Shown here one piece after another: positions 51,495 through 59,011 of a DNA stretch of 59,011 bases (positions within the stretch are counted from its first letter, which is position 1; each line of letters begins with the position of its first letter). The DNA lies in NCBI GenBank assembly GCA_964503685.1, contig CAZDAW010000009.1, positions 1 through 59,011 of the forward strand, given 5' to 3'. Under the pieces are notes generated by a model that worked only from the letters and a program-made list of their open reading frames with translations, was not told the origin of the DNA and did no database searches. This DNA comes from CAZDAW01 sp964503685. Its GTDB lineage: Bacteria > Chloroflexota > Anaerolineae > Anaerolineales > Anaerolineaceae. The position numbers and the translations under genes were made by a program.

Positions 51495-53831
51495 ATGGGA
51501 CAATTCCTCGTACAGTTATCTGCACTGCTGACAACTTTTCCTCAAAATTTGAGCTATTATCTCGTTCTGGCATTTTCGGCGGCGGGGGCATTACAAGCTG
51601 CATTGCACTATTGGCGGGATAATAACCAATTGCAATATAAACGAATGACCGTCGGGCTGCTCATTTTATTGGCATGCCAGTTTATACTTTTTTTCTGCAC
51701 CGGTTTGGCCTGGCTGGGTCTCTTTGATGCACACCTGTTTCTGGCGCCTCTGGATCGAGCGCTTACGCTGTTCAGTCTGGTGTGGATCGTCTGGTTGTGG
51801 GTATTTCCCAGAACATTCCGCCCAGCAGACATTATCAGTGGTATTGTTTCATTACTCATTCTCGTTTTCCTGGCCATCAATCTTGTCATCTGGAGCGTCA
51901 ATGCCCAGGAAATTAATTTCAACACATACTGGCTGGAATATATCTGGCAAATTATGGGGATCGGCCTGGCATTGATCGGATGCATCGGCCTGCTGGTCAG
52001 AAAACCCCCATACTGGGGCGTCGGGTTGACAGCTCTGTTGATTACTCTGATCGGCCACAGCGGACAAGTTTTAACCAACCTGCCGGAAGGCGATTTTCCG
52101 GGCGTGTTGAGATTTGCGCTCATCATCAGCTATCCCATTCTGCTCATTTTGCCGCAAAGAGAAGGCGGCGTCATCGTAAAGACAGTCATCAAGACGCCGG
52201 AACCGCTGCCAGAGAAAAAGCCAACAGGGCAAATTCCGGTTCTGAGCGAAGAAACCGACCCGCAAAAAAAATGCGAGATCATCAGCAAGACGATTGCCGA
52301 GAAACTGGAAATTGACCGCTGTCACATATTATCTACTCCCGATTGGTACGGACATATCACCATCTATAACGGTTTCGACCTGTTAACAGGTATTGCCCCC
52401 GGCGCCACGCTTTCGCAACCCAAGTTTCCTGGCATATCCGATGCGCTGACACACAAAAAGATAATTGAAAATTACGATGATGAAGCCGTCTCTGAATTCA
52501 CTTTTTTATGCGAGGCGCTCGGTTTGACTGATCCCGGTTCGGCGCTTCTCCTGCCACTAACGAATAAAAAATCGGCCGTAGTAGGCGGCCTTTTATTGAT
52601 GACGCCCTATTCTAAAAAAACAATCACCGCCGACGCCGATCCCTATTTAAATTACATTGCACCTTCAGTGGCAAACATCTTGCAACAAATTCAAGAAAGC
52701 GCCGCGCCGGCAGATGAACACAAGGATTTAAACGCCGAATTGCTGGATGCCCAGGCTGAGCTGACTCAGCTTCGCCAGGCAAACGAAGACCTGCTGGCGC
52801 AAATCGAGATTCTTTCACGCAGCGCACTTGCCGAAAATCCGAACGACCAGCTAGCGGCTATGATGGCGGCGCAACATGAAGCAACTACGAAACTCAGCCA
52901 ACTGCAAAAAGATAACGCTGCCCTGCAAGCCGAACTGACCCGTTATCAGGAAAGCGAAAAATCAAGAGCCGAACAGACCAGTGAACTAGAAGGACAATTA
53001 CGCATGACTCTTGAGGAAATTGCCCACACGAAAAATATGTTGGCTGAATCGAACGCCAAATTGATGGCGCTAACGGCAGCGCCGGGCAGCGCTGTTGCAA
53101 GTGAACAAATAGACCAGATTCGTTCTCTCACACAAGACCTCAGCCAGCCTGTATTCTCGATTGTCGGATACACCGATTTGCTGCTCGAAGAAACCGTGGG
53201 AAACCTGGACGCCCTGCAGCGCAGGTTCCTCGACCGGATCAAAGTATCCACCGGGCAATTAAAGGCAGGGCTCGATCATATTCTACAAATCACCGCCCCC
53301 GGCGGCCAATCAGCCGAGCTGTTGCATCCAGCGATCAAAATAAGCCCGTTGATTGATAACGCCAGCGCTGCAATCAGCCCGCAATTATTGGAAAAGAAAA
53401 TAAACCTGAATATTTCAGTAGCCAATGATTTACCGGAAATGACCATCGACCAGGACGCTGTCCAGCAGATGATCATCTCCCTACTGCAACATCTCATCGC
53501 TTATTGTACGGAAAATGGAACGATAAATCTCGAGGCTGGTCTGGCAGTGGATAACCATATTCGGCAGATCCATATCCAGGCATCTGGCGCAGGGATTAAA
53601 TATCCTGCCGAAGAAATTCAACAGCTATACGCACAGTCTGAAACAACGGCTGAAGCAACAGCGCCGAACACAGCAACGAATAAACCTGGTGGCCTGTCAG
53701 TCACCAAAACTTTAGCCGAAGCACTCGGGGGTAATCTCTGGGTTGACAATGAAGCCAATAAAGATTCCGTTGTTAATGTTCTGCTGCCAACAGCGCAAGC
53801 CAGACCGGTTGAAGATAAACCTGCCGGCTAA
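51495..53831 (+). CDS. Membrane histidine-kinase-like protein with degenerate catalytic sites
   Basis: A 778-residue protein: a membrane region of seven or so helices (about 18-220), a GAF-like domain (about 255-400), a coiled coil (about 405-525), then a histidine-kinase core. In the dimerisation domain the usual SHELRTPL reads TQDLSQPV (residues 546-553), with Gln547 where the phosphorylated His should be, although the next stretch FSIVGYTDLLLEE is kinase-like. In the ATPase domain the N-box SLLQHLIAY (662-670) lacks the key Asn residues, and the G1 box is ASGAGI rather than DTGxGI. It therefore looks like a pseudokinase or a scaffold. No response regulator is adjacent; an LCP gene follows after 52 bases. 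Confidence 0.85.
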   Translation: MGQFLVQLSALLTTFPQNLSYYLVLAFSAAGALQAALHYWRDNNQLQYKRMTVGLLILLACQFILFFCTGLAWLGLFDAHLFLAPLDRALTLFSLVWIVWLWVFPRTFRPADIISGIVSLLILVFLAINLVIWSVNAQEINFNTYWLEYIWQIMGIGLALIGCIGLLVRKPPYWGVGLTALLITLIGHSGQVLTNLPEGDFPGVLRFALIISYPILLILPQREGGVIVKTVIKTPEPLPEKKPTGQIPVLSEETDPQKKCEIISKTIAEKLEIDRCHILSTPDWYGHITIYNGFDLLTGIAPGATLSQPKFPGISDALTHKKIIENYDDEAVSEFTFLCEALGLTDPGSALLLPLTNKKSAVVGGLLLMTPYSKKTITADADPYLNYIAPSVANILQQIQESAAPADEHKDLNAELLDAQAELTQLRQANEDLLAQIEILSRSALAENPNDQLAAMMAAQHEATTKLSQLQKDNAALQAELTRYQESEKSRAEQTSELEGQLRMTLEEIAHTKNMLAESNAKLMALTAAPGSAVASEQIDQIRSLTQDLSQPVFSIVGYTDLLLEETVGNLDALQRRFLDRIKVSTGQLKAGLDHILQITAPGGQSAELLHPAIKISPLIDNASAAISPQLLEKKINLNISVANDLPEMTIDQDAVQQMIISLLQHLIAYCTENGTINLEAGLAVDNHIRQIHIQASGAGIKYPAEEIQQLYAQSETTAEATAPNTATNKPGGLSVTKTLAEALGGNLWVDNEANKDSVVNVLLPTAQARPVEDKPAG

Positions 53832-53883
53832 AACATAAATCATTTGCTGGCTGCAACGTTATAGAAAGGAATATTATTGGTAT

Positions 53884-54984
53884 ATGAACGCCCAAAAATA
53901 CCGCATGCGGCGACAAAAAGCTGATCGCATCGCTCGAATTTCAATATTCATCACTCTAGGGCTTGCGCTTGTCTGCGGCGTCATCTTTTTGACCAGTTCC
54001 AAAGCATTGTCGCTGTTTTCAAATAAAAACGCTTCCGCGGTTGCCCTTTCTCAGAACACCCCTTCAATCACAGCGACACCCTTTCTGCCTGTCATCAGCC
54101 AACAACCGGCATCGTCCCCCGCTCTGACAGCCACGCCCGATCCCGACGCCCTGGGCGACTGGACAGATACATACAGCACACCTCCTCCTTCTACGCCTTT
54201 GCCCAAAACCGACACGCGAGTTAATGTACTGTTCCTGGGTTCAGACCAGCGCCCCGATGAAGGTATTTACCGTACTGACGTCATCCTCTTAATCTCATTG
54301 GATACCAAGACGCAAAAAGCCAGCATGGTGTCCTTCCCCAGAGATTTATTCGTTTATATTCCGGGCAGCAATAGCATGGGGCGCATCAACACCGCTTATT
54401 CCTATAATGGTTTCAGCGGTCTGGCAGATACTTTACAGTATAATTTTGGTATCCGCCCCGATCATTACGCCCTGGCGACCTTCGATGGATTCAGAAGTCT
54501 GATCAACAGCCTGGGCGGAATCGATGTAGAAGTGAACAAAAGCTTTGCTGATGAGTGTCTGCTGGTATTCCCGGAATGCCCCGATGGCTACCTGTCGCTC
54601 GAACCGGGAACGACCCACATGAACGGTCAATTCGCTCTGTGGTATGTAACCTCACGCCAATCAACCAGCGACCTGGACCGTACACGCCGCGTTCAGGAAG
54701 TGATTCTGGCGATTTATCAGCGTTTGATGCGCATGGATGCCATCATGCATGCCCCGGCAATGTTCAAACTTTATCAAAATAACGTGGAGACAGATATCAC
54801 CCTGGCCGATATCACTCCCCTGCTGCCAGCCGCGAAAGCGCTCAGCAACCTCGATAATATCCGCGGTTTCACTATGGGCGAGCAGGAGACTACCAATTAT
54901 ATCGACCCGACAACAGGAGCAATGGTTTTACTTCCCAATTATGATGCCATTCGCCAGATGCTGGTGGATGCTTTAAGTGAATGA
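53884..54984 (+). CDS. LytR-CpsA-Psr (LCP) family protein
   Basis: A 366-residue membrane-anchored enzyme of the family that attaches anionic polymers or glycans to the cell wall or surface. An N-terminal transmembrane helix (about 20-38) is followed by a Thr/Pro-rich linker (about 55-105) and the LCP domain (about 108-350). Typical LCP stretches are NVLFLGSDQRPDEG, the Arg-Thr-Asp in YRTDVILLISLD, VSFPRDLFVYIPG, and FDGFRSLINSLGGIDVEV; Arg residues in SDLDRTRRVQEV fit the conserved phosphate-binding set. It follows the kinase-like gene and precedes a lipoprotein, suggesting a cell-surface unit. Confidence 0.94.
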   Translation: MNAQKYRMRRQKADRIARISIFITLGLALVCGVIFLTSSKALSLFSNKNASAVALSQNTPSITATPFLPVISQQPASSPALTATPDPDALGDWTDTYSTPPPSTPLPKTDTRVNVLFLGSDQRPDEGIYRTDVILLISLDTKTQKASMVSFPRDLFVYIPGSNSMGRINTAYSYNGFSGLADTLQYNFGIRPDHYALATFDGFRSLINSLGGIDVEVNKSFADECLLVFPECPDGYLSLEPGTTHMNGQFALWYVTSRQSTSDLDRTRRVQEVILAIYQRLMRMDAIMHAPAMFKLYQNNVETDITLADITPLLPAAKALSNLDNIRGFTMGEQETTNYIDPTTGAMVLLPNYDAIRQMLVDALSE

Positions 54985-55016
54985 CTTTTGTCTCCCTGTC
55001 AATTTAAGGAGAAAAA

Positions 55017-55694
55017 ATGAAAAAGAACTCATTAAAATTATTGTATATTTTGCTATCAATCAGCCTCTTACTGACTGCAAGCGCCTGTTCAGTTATTAAA
55101 ACTGCACCCACCGCAACGCCGACCGAAATGCCAACTAACACAGCCCTCCCCCCTACCGCAGTTGCCACTTACACACCCTGGCCAACAGAAACACCCCTGC
55201 CAACAGCAACCAATACACCGGCGCCAACACCCACCACTGATCCAGATATAACCGGAACAGCCGCCACAACCGATACACCTTTCACACCCCTGACAATCAC
55301 TCCTCTAAATGTCATGCCTACAGCAGGCATGGCCAGCCCTACCCAGGCGCCAACTTCGACTCGCTTTCCGACAGCTACTGCAGTAGCCAATATCACACCA
55401 GCGACGACACAAATGTACATTACCTATGCCCTGGTGGAAGATGGACGCATGTTAATCACAGTTCAATTGCCAGGCGGCGTTAAGGGCACGTACCATCTGA
55501 CCCTGGATGCAGAAGAATATCCCTGCCAGGTTCTTGGCAGTTACCCCGACCGGCTCTATTGTGTGGGCAAACGCTTACCCGCCGGTACAACAGCCACTAT
55601 GAAGATCATCATGGAAGGTGGAAGTGTGCCTGTTTACGAAGCCACCATCGTCATTCCTGATCTGACTATCGTGGAGGATACCTCGGAGGAATAA
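55017..55694 (+). CDS. Thr/Pro-rich lipoprotein of unknown function
   Basis: A 225-residue exported lipoprotein. MKKNSLKLLYILLSISLLL leads to the lipobox ASAC, with the lipidated cysteine at residue 24. Residues about 28-130 are a Thr/Pro/Ala-rich linker with short imperfect repeats (PTATPTEMPT, TPLPTATNTPAPTPT). The C-terminal ~95 residues form a small beta-rich domain with two cysteines (EYPCQVLG, RLYCVGKR) that may be a disulfide. No family recognised. It lies 32 bases after the LCP gene with GGAGAAAA upstream, so it is probably co-transcribed and anchored to the outer surface. Confidence 0.8.
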   Translation: MKKNSLKLLYILLSISLLLTASACSVIKTAPTATPTEMPTNTALPPTAVATYTPWPTETPLPTATNTPAPTPTTDPDITGTAATTDTPFTPLTITPLNVMPTAGMASPTQAPTSTRFPTATAVANITPATTQMYITYALVEDGRMLITVQLPGGVKGTYHLTLDAEEYPCQVLGSYPDRLYCVGKRLPAGTTATMKIIMEGGSVPVYEATIVIPDLTIVEDTSEE

Positions 55695-55721
55695 AGGAAC
55701 TACAGCAATGGATTTGATGTC

Positions 55722-55757
55722 TAAGGGGCTGTCTAAAAAGAAAAGGACAGCCCCTTA
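55722..55757. terminator. Bidirectional terminator between convergent genes
   Basis: TAAGGGGCTGTC (55722-55733) and GACAGCCCCTTA (55746-55757) form a perfect 12-base stem with an A-rich 12-base loop. It lies 27 bases after the lipoprotein stop and faces the FtsX-type gene coming from the other side. The rest of 55695-55966 shows nothing recognisable. Confidence 0.75.
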
Positions 55758-55966
55758 ATAATCCTCTCGCTAATTTATGGAACTATTTTGCTTTGGTGTA
55801 GATGGGGTATGCAACCTTCGGATGTGAAGCGAATCCATACAGGCTCTATCCTTTTCATCACGAAGCGAAACCCAACACCAAACCATTTATTTAGCGAGAA
55901 AACCCCTTAGATCGTCCGTGGAAACGATTGCGAATCACTTGAACCAGATGTTTTTTTGCTTTTACA

Positions 55967-58555
55967 TCAAGTCATGTCATCCCGAAGCGCGTCAATAATA
56001 TTTTCTCTTTTTATCTCGCTAATAGCATACCGCATTGTAATGAACACGATAAAGAGCACGCTGAAAACGCTGATTGCCATACTGCCCCACGGGAATACAA
56101 AATCGAAGTTGTCCACCCTTTCAACGGTCACCATCACTTTATAAATCAGCCACGAGATGATTCCCGCTATGGGAAGCCCGAACAACAACGTCCGCATACC
56201 ATAAAAGAAACACTCAAAATTCATCATCTTACTGAAATCGCGGTCAGACATTCCCACCGAAAGGAGCATGGCAAGCTCCCGCCGGCGCAGTTTAATATTC
56301 GTGGAAATCGTGTTAAACACATTGGCAACCGCAATCAGCGAAATCATGATGACAAAAAAATAGGTGAATACATCGACAACAAAGGTTAAACTGCGGTATT
56401 GTTCAAGTAACGTGTCCACATTGTACAGGGTGTATGTGGAAATAATTCCCGCGCCCTGAATCATCGTTTCCATTGCTGACACCGATTGCGACGGATTCTT
56501 TGACATAAAAAACAGGCCTATATTCGCGTGGGTATTTGGGGCTTCAAACTCTTCAATGAGCGAATAGGGGGCCACCACCATAAAAATGGTTGGCCTCTGC
56601 CTGGAAGATTGACTCGGAGGCGGATCCACCGGGTATGTATCGACAAACGTAATGTTTATGCTTTTTCCCTGTTCTAGCATTGGCTTACCATTTGTTTCGG
56701 GAACGACACTGAAAGTCATGGAACGACTCGCGAACACATCAAACACCTCGCTCGGCCCGTCTTTCTTTATAATCTGCTGTTTGGCAATGGCAATCATTTT
56801 CGCATTTTTCCCGGTATATTCCTCTGTGGACAGACCCTGGCTTCTGATAAAATTCAGGTATTCGCTGTCTTCAATAAACTGGATGTCCATCGGCAGACGA
56901 ACCGTTTCGTCCAGCGCAGCATACCCCGCGTATTCCCGGTAACGGTCTGAAAAATCGCTTGCCTTAACCTCGCATGAATGAGAGAAAACCGCCTGGTACA
57001 GGCTTTCGTAAACCCCTTCTGCAGTTTCTAGTTTGTCGTAAAGCGGGAGCATTTCGCTGACGTCCATGTCCTGAGCGTTAAAAAGGATGTCGAAGTCTAT
57101 GTCCACTACATACTGTTCCGAAAGCCGTTTCAGAGTTGTTCCAAAAGCACTTCCCGATACAAACAGCACGACGCTAAAAACAAGGGATAGCACAATGCTG
57201 CGATAGCGTTTTTTGTTTCTCTTAAAATTTTTCAGCGCAAGAATTCCCTCCAAACCGTACATACGTTGTGCGAGTTTTGACGTTTTCACGGCTTTCGATT
57301 CGGTTTTGACCTCATTGGTCTGGAGAATACTCTCCATCACGGGAGTGTTTGCAGCCTTTTGCGCCGGGATATAGGCTGAAATCAAAATGGTAACCAGACT
57401 GATCGCCGCCGCCGCGAGGATCGCAGGGACAGACACCGACAAGGTTAAAGGCACGGTGCTGTGTAAAATGCTCCCGAAATTCCTGGCAACAATAGGAATT
57501 ACAAGCTCGATACTGCCTATGCCGACCAGAACGCCAATCGGTATGCCGATTGCGCCAATGCAAAGTCCCTCAAACAACACTGAATTTCGCAGTTGACTGG
57601 CCGTAGCACCCACCGACGAAAGAATCCCGAACTGGCGTGTACGTTCGTTCAGCGAAATGTTGAACGAGTTATAAATCAGAAAAATCGAGCCTACCATGAT
57701 TATGGCAACCAAAATGCCGCCAACCGAGTATAGAAGGGCGTTGAACAGTTTATTTTCCGAAAGACCCATGAAGCGCAGCACATTATCGTTAAAGACATAG
57801 CTATGGGTTCCGGCTGCGCTGCTTGCGTAAGCCTGGATTTGCCGCGGGTTTTTAAGCGTGACAAACAGGCTGTAGCTGTCCACCTGGTCTGCTGGATCTG
57901 CTTTCGTTATCAAGGTGTATCCCGGCGCGGAATGTTCCTCAAAAGTGGGCCTTTCGCAAATGCCCACAACCTTGTAGGTTCTCTCCGCTTTTGTCACAAG
58001 AACTTCTTTACCCTCTCCCGATTCTCCCCCGAGCTGATAAGGGTCGTGTTGACCGAGATTCTTGTTCCCATCCATGCGGTTTCCAACAGCAAGGGTAAGT
58101 GTGTCGCCCACCTTGAATCTAACGCCGCCCTTTATCGCGACGTGGGCTGGAACAAGAACCTCTCTGCTATTTTCAGGCAGCCTGCCAGAAATCAGGTTTA
58201 TGGGCAAGGTATCAAAGGCTTCCTCGCTGAATCCGGCGATAAAGAGATAGGGCTTTTCGGGGCTTTTCCCGCCGTCAAGCGTTGCATAACCGACATTTTC
58301 AAACGCGGCGGTGTTCGCAACGCCATTGTCATGGGTTCGTTCCTGCACGAAAGTGGAATCAACATCCAAAAACTCAACGTGCCAACCGCCGTATTTCACA
58401 ATAGAACCATTCAGCAAAAAATTTAACAGGGAAGCGCCAAAGGTAGCGACTGCCGTAATCATGCCGGCGGACAGGATTACCCCGATAATCGTGACAATCG
58501 TTCGGGTATGGCTTTTTTTCATGCTTTGCAGGGTGACTTTGTAGAAAATATTCAT
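55967..58555 (-). CDS. FtsX-type ABC transporter permease
   Basis: An 862-residue membrane protein of the MacB/FtsX type. An N-terminal helix (about 18-45) is followed by a large outside domain (about 60-255), a first three-helix FtsX block (about 265-395), a second outside region (about 470-720) and a second FtsX block near the end with NVFNTISTNIKLRRRELAML. The intracellular signature NISLNERTRQFGILSSVGAT near 300 is typical. Such permeases with LolD/BceA-like ATPases export peptides, lipids or antibiotics, or sense them. The ATPase gene overlaps by four bases. The large size and sequence style resemble Firmicutes proteins, so transfer is possible. Confidence 0.9.
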   Translation of the reverse strand: MNIFYKVTLQSMKKSHTRTIVTIIGVILSAGMITAVATFGASLLNFLLNGSIVKYGGWHVEFLDVDSTFVQERTHDNGVANTAAFENVGYATLDGGKSPEKPYLFIAGFSEEAFDTLPINLISGRLPENSREVLVPAHVAIKGGVRFKVGDTLTLAVGNRMDGNKNLGQHDPYQLGGESGEGKEVLVTKAERTYKVVGICERPTFEEHSAPGYTLITKADPADQVDSYSLFVTLKNPRQIQAYASSAAGTHSYVFNDNVLRFMGLSENKLFNALLYSVGGILVAIIMVGSIFLIYNSFNISLNERTRQFGILSSVGATASQLRNSVLFEGLCIGAIGIPIGVLVGIGSIELVIPIVARNFGSILHSTVPLTLSVSVPAILAAAAISLVTILISAYIPAQKAANTPVMESILQTNEVKTESKAVKTSKLAQRMYGLEGILALKNFKRNKKRYRSIVLSLVFSVVLFVSGSAFGTTLKRLSEQYVVDIDFDILFNAQDMDVSEMLPLYDKLETAEGVYESLYQAVFSHSCEVKASDFSDRYREYAGYAALDETVRLPMDIQFIEDSEYLNFIRSQGLSTEEYTGKNAKMIAIAKQQIIKKDGPSEVFDVFASRSMTFSVVPETNGKPMLEQGKSINITFVDTYPVDPPPSQSSRQRPTIFMVVAPYSLIEEFEAPNTHANIGLFFMSKNPSQSVSAMETMIQGAGIISTYTLYNVDTLLEQYRSLTFVVDVFTYFFVIMISLIAVANVFNTISTNIKLRRRELAMLLSVGMSDRDFSKMMNFECFFYGMRTLLFGLPIAGIISWLIYKVMVTVERVDNFDFVFPWGSMAISVFSVLFIVFITMRYAISEIKRENIIDALRDDMT

Positions 58556-59011
58556 GGCCGCACCCTCTCGTCTCGCACTACTTTGCCATCTGATATGCCG
58601 ATAATGCGGCCTGCTTGCAGAGCAATATTTTCATCATGGGTGACAAGAAGCAGGGTCTGCCCATATTTTTTATTGCTTTCTTTCAGCAGTTTGATTATTT
58701 CGTGCCCATTTCGGCTGTCCAGACTGCCCGTGGGTTCATCGGCAAGCATGACCGCCGGGGCGTTCATCAGAGCGCGTCCTATGGAAACGCGCTGTTGCTG
58801 ACCGCCCGAAAGCTGGTTTGGCAAATGCGTTTTGCGGTCTTGCAGCCCAAGCATTTCGAGCAGATCATTCAGCCGTTCCTCGTTGACCTTGCGCCTGTCC
58901 ATCAGAATAGGCAAGGTGATGTTTTCCACCACATTCAGAGTGGGAATGAGGTTGTGAAACTGGTAAATCAGCCCAACCTGCCGCCTGCGGAAAATGGCGA
59001 GTTTTTCATTG
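58552..59011 (-). CDS. ABC transporter ATPase (partial, truncated by window edge)
   Basis: The C-terminal ~152 residues of a LolD/MacB-type ATPase; the N-terminal part with Walker A lies beyond the window. Visible are the Q-loop (VGLIYQFHNLIPTLNVVENI), the signature LSGGQQQRVSIGRAL, Walker B AVMLADEPTGSLD and the H-loop LLVTHDENIAL. The stop overlaps the FtsX-type permease start (ATGA), so the two form one exporter with the ATPase translated first. The regulator or sensor for it, if any, must lie to the right. Confidence 0.93.
   Translation of the reverse strand, partial: NEKLAIFRRRQVGLIYQFHNLIPTLNVVENITLPILMDRRKVNEERLNDLLEMLGLQDRKTHLPNQLSGGQQQRVSIGRALMNAPAVMLADEPTGSLDSRNGHEIIKLLKESNKKYGQTLLLVTHDENIALQAGRIIGISDGKVVRDERVRP

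Noticed and set aside
55722..55757. Insertion sequence end suggested by the GGGGCTGTC inverted repeat
   Set aside because: No transposase or partner end is present, and position between convergent genes fits a bidirectional terminator.

Overview
The window reads as bacterial chromosome, most likely from Chloroflexota, class Anaerolineae. This is inferred from gene content and style: mannose-family PTS genes, LytR-CpsA-Psr and WD40 proteins with long Thr/Pro-rich linkers, an Eis-like acetyltransferase, an MrfA/MrfB repair pair, and corrinoid methyltransferases with a tungsten-type oxidoreductase. No rRNA, tRNA, CRISPR array, transposase or phage gene was found. TAG, TAA and TGA are all used as ordinary stops.

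Left part (1-21 kb): mutS, an EAL-HDOD protein, proS, a membrane-protein/spermidine-synthase-like pair, a short-chain reductase closely resembling 3-ketodihydrosphingosine reductase, an Eis-like acetyltransferase and a secreted WD40 protein. A minus-strand operon follows with a PIG-L deacetylase, an MFS carrier, a GH4 glycosidase, a PfkB kinase and two tandem acetyltransferases. It looks like a small glycoside-use locus. An MFS exporter and a SHOCT protein close the region.

Middle (21-34 kb): an MrfA-type helicase with an HNH nuclease domain inserted near its C-terminus, followed by the MrfB-type exonuclease and a SLC13/ArsB-like transporter. Then come alaS with an FmdB zinc ribbon, a Mth938-like protein, a GGDEF cyclase, and a TetR-ABC exporter unit with two matching inverted-repeat operators.

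34-43 kb is the most unusual region. A FadR-type GntR regulator, with a clear promoter and palindromic operator, precedes an apparent operon: MttB-like methyltransferase, ornithine-cyclodeaminase-like protein, corrinoid protein, MtmB-like methyltransferase, four-cluster ferredoxin-like protein, aldehyde:ferredoxin oxidoreductase, MoaD-like protein and an EamA carrier. The MtmB-like protein has cysteine where archaeal MtmB has pyrrolysine. No RamA-type activator or methyl-acceptor transferase is present, so this is probably an undescribed demethylation pathway for an unknown methylated compound.

43-51 kb is a self-contained mannose-family phosphotransferase locus: HPr, enzyme I, a VOC protein, a GntR/UTRA regulator, IIA, IIB, a fused IIC-IID, a class I aldolase and a zinc dehydrogenase. 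The same operator lies just after the -10 boxes of the HPr promoter and of the regulator's own promoter.

51-59 kb: a membrane protein built like a histidine kinase but lacking the key catalytic residues, an LCP protein and a Thr/Pro-rich lipoprotein. A bidirectional terminator follows, then a FtsX-type ABC exporter whose ATPase gene runs off the right edge.
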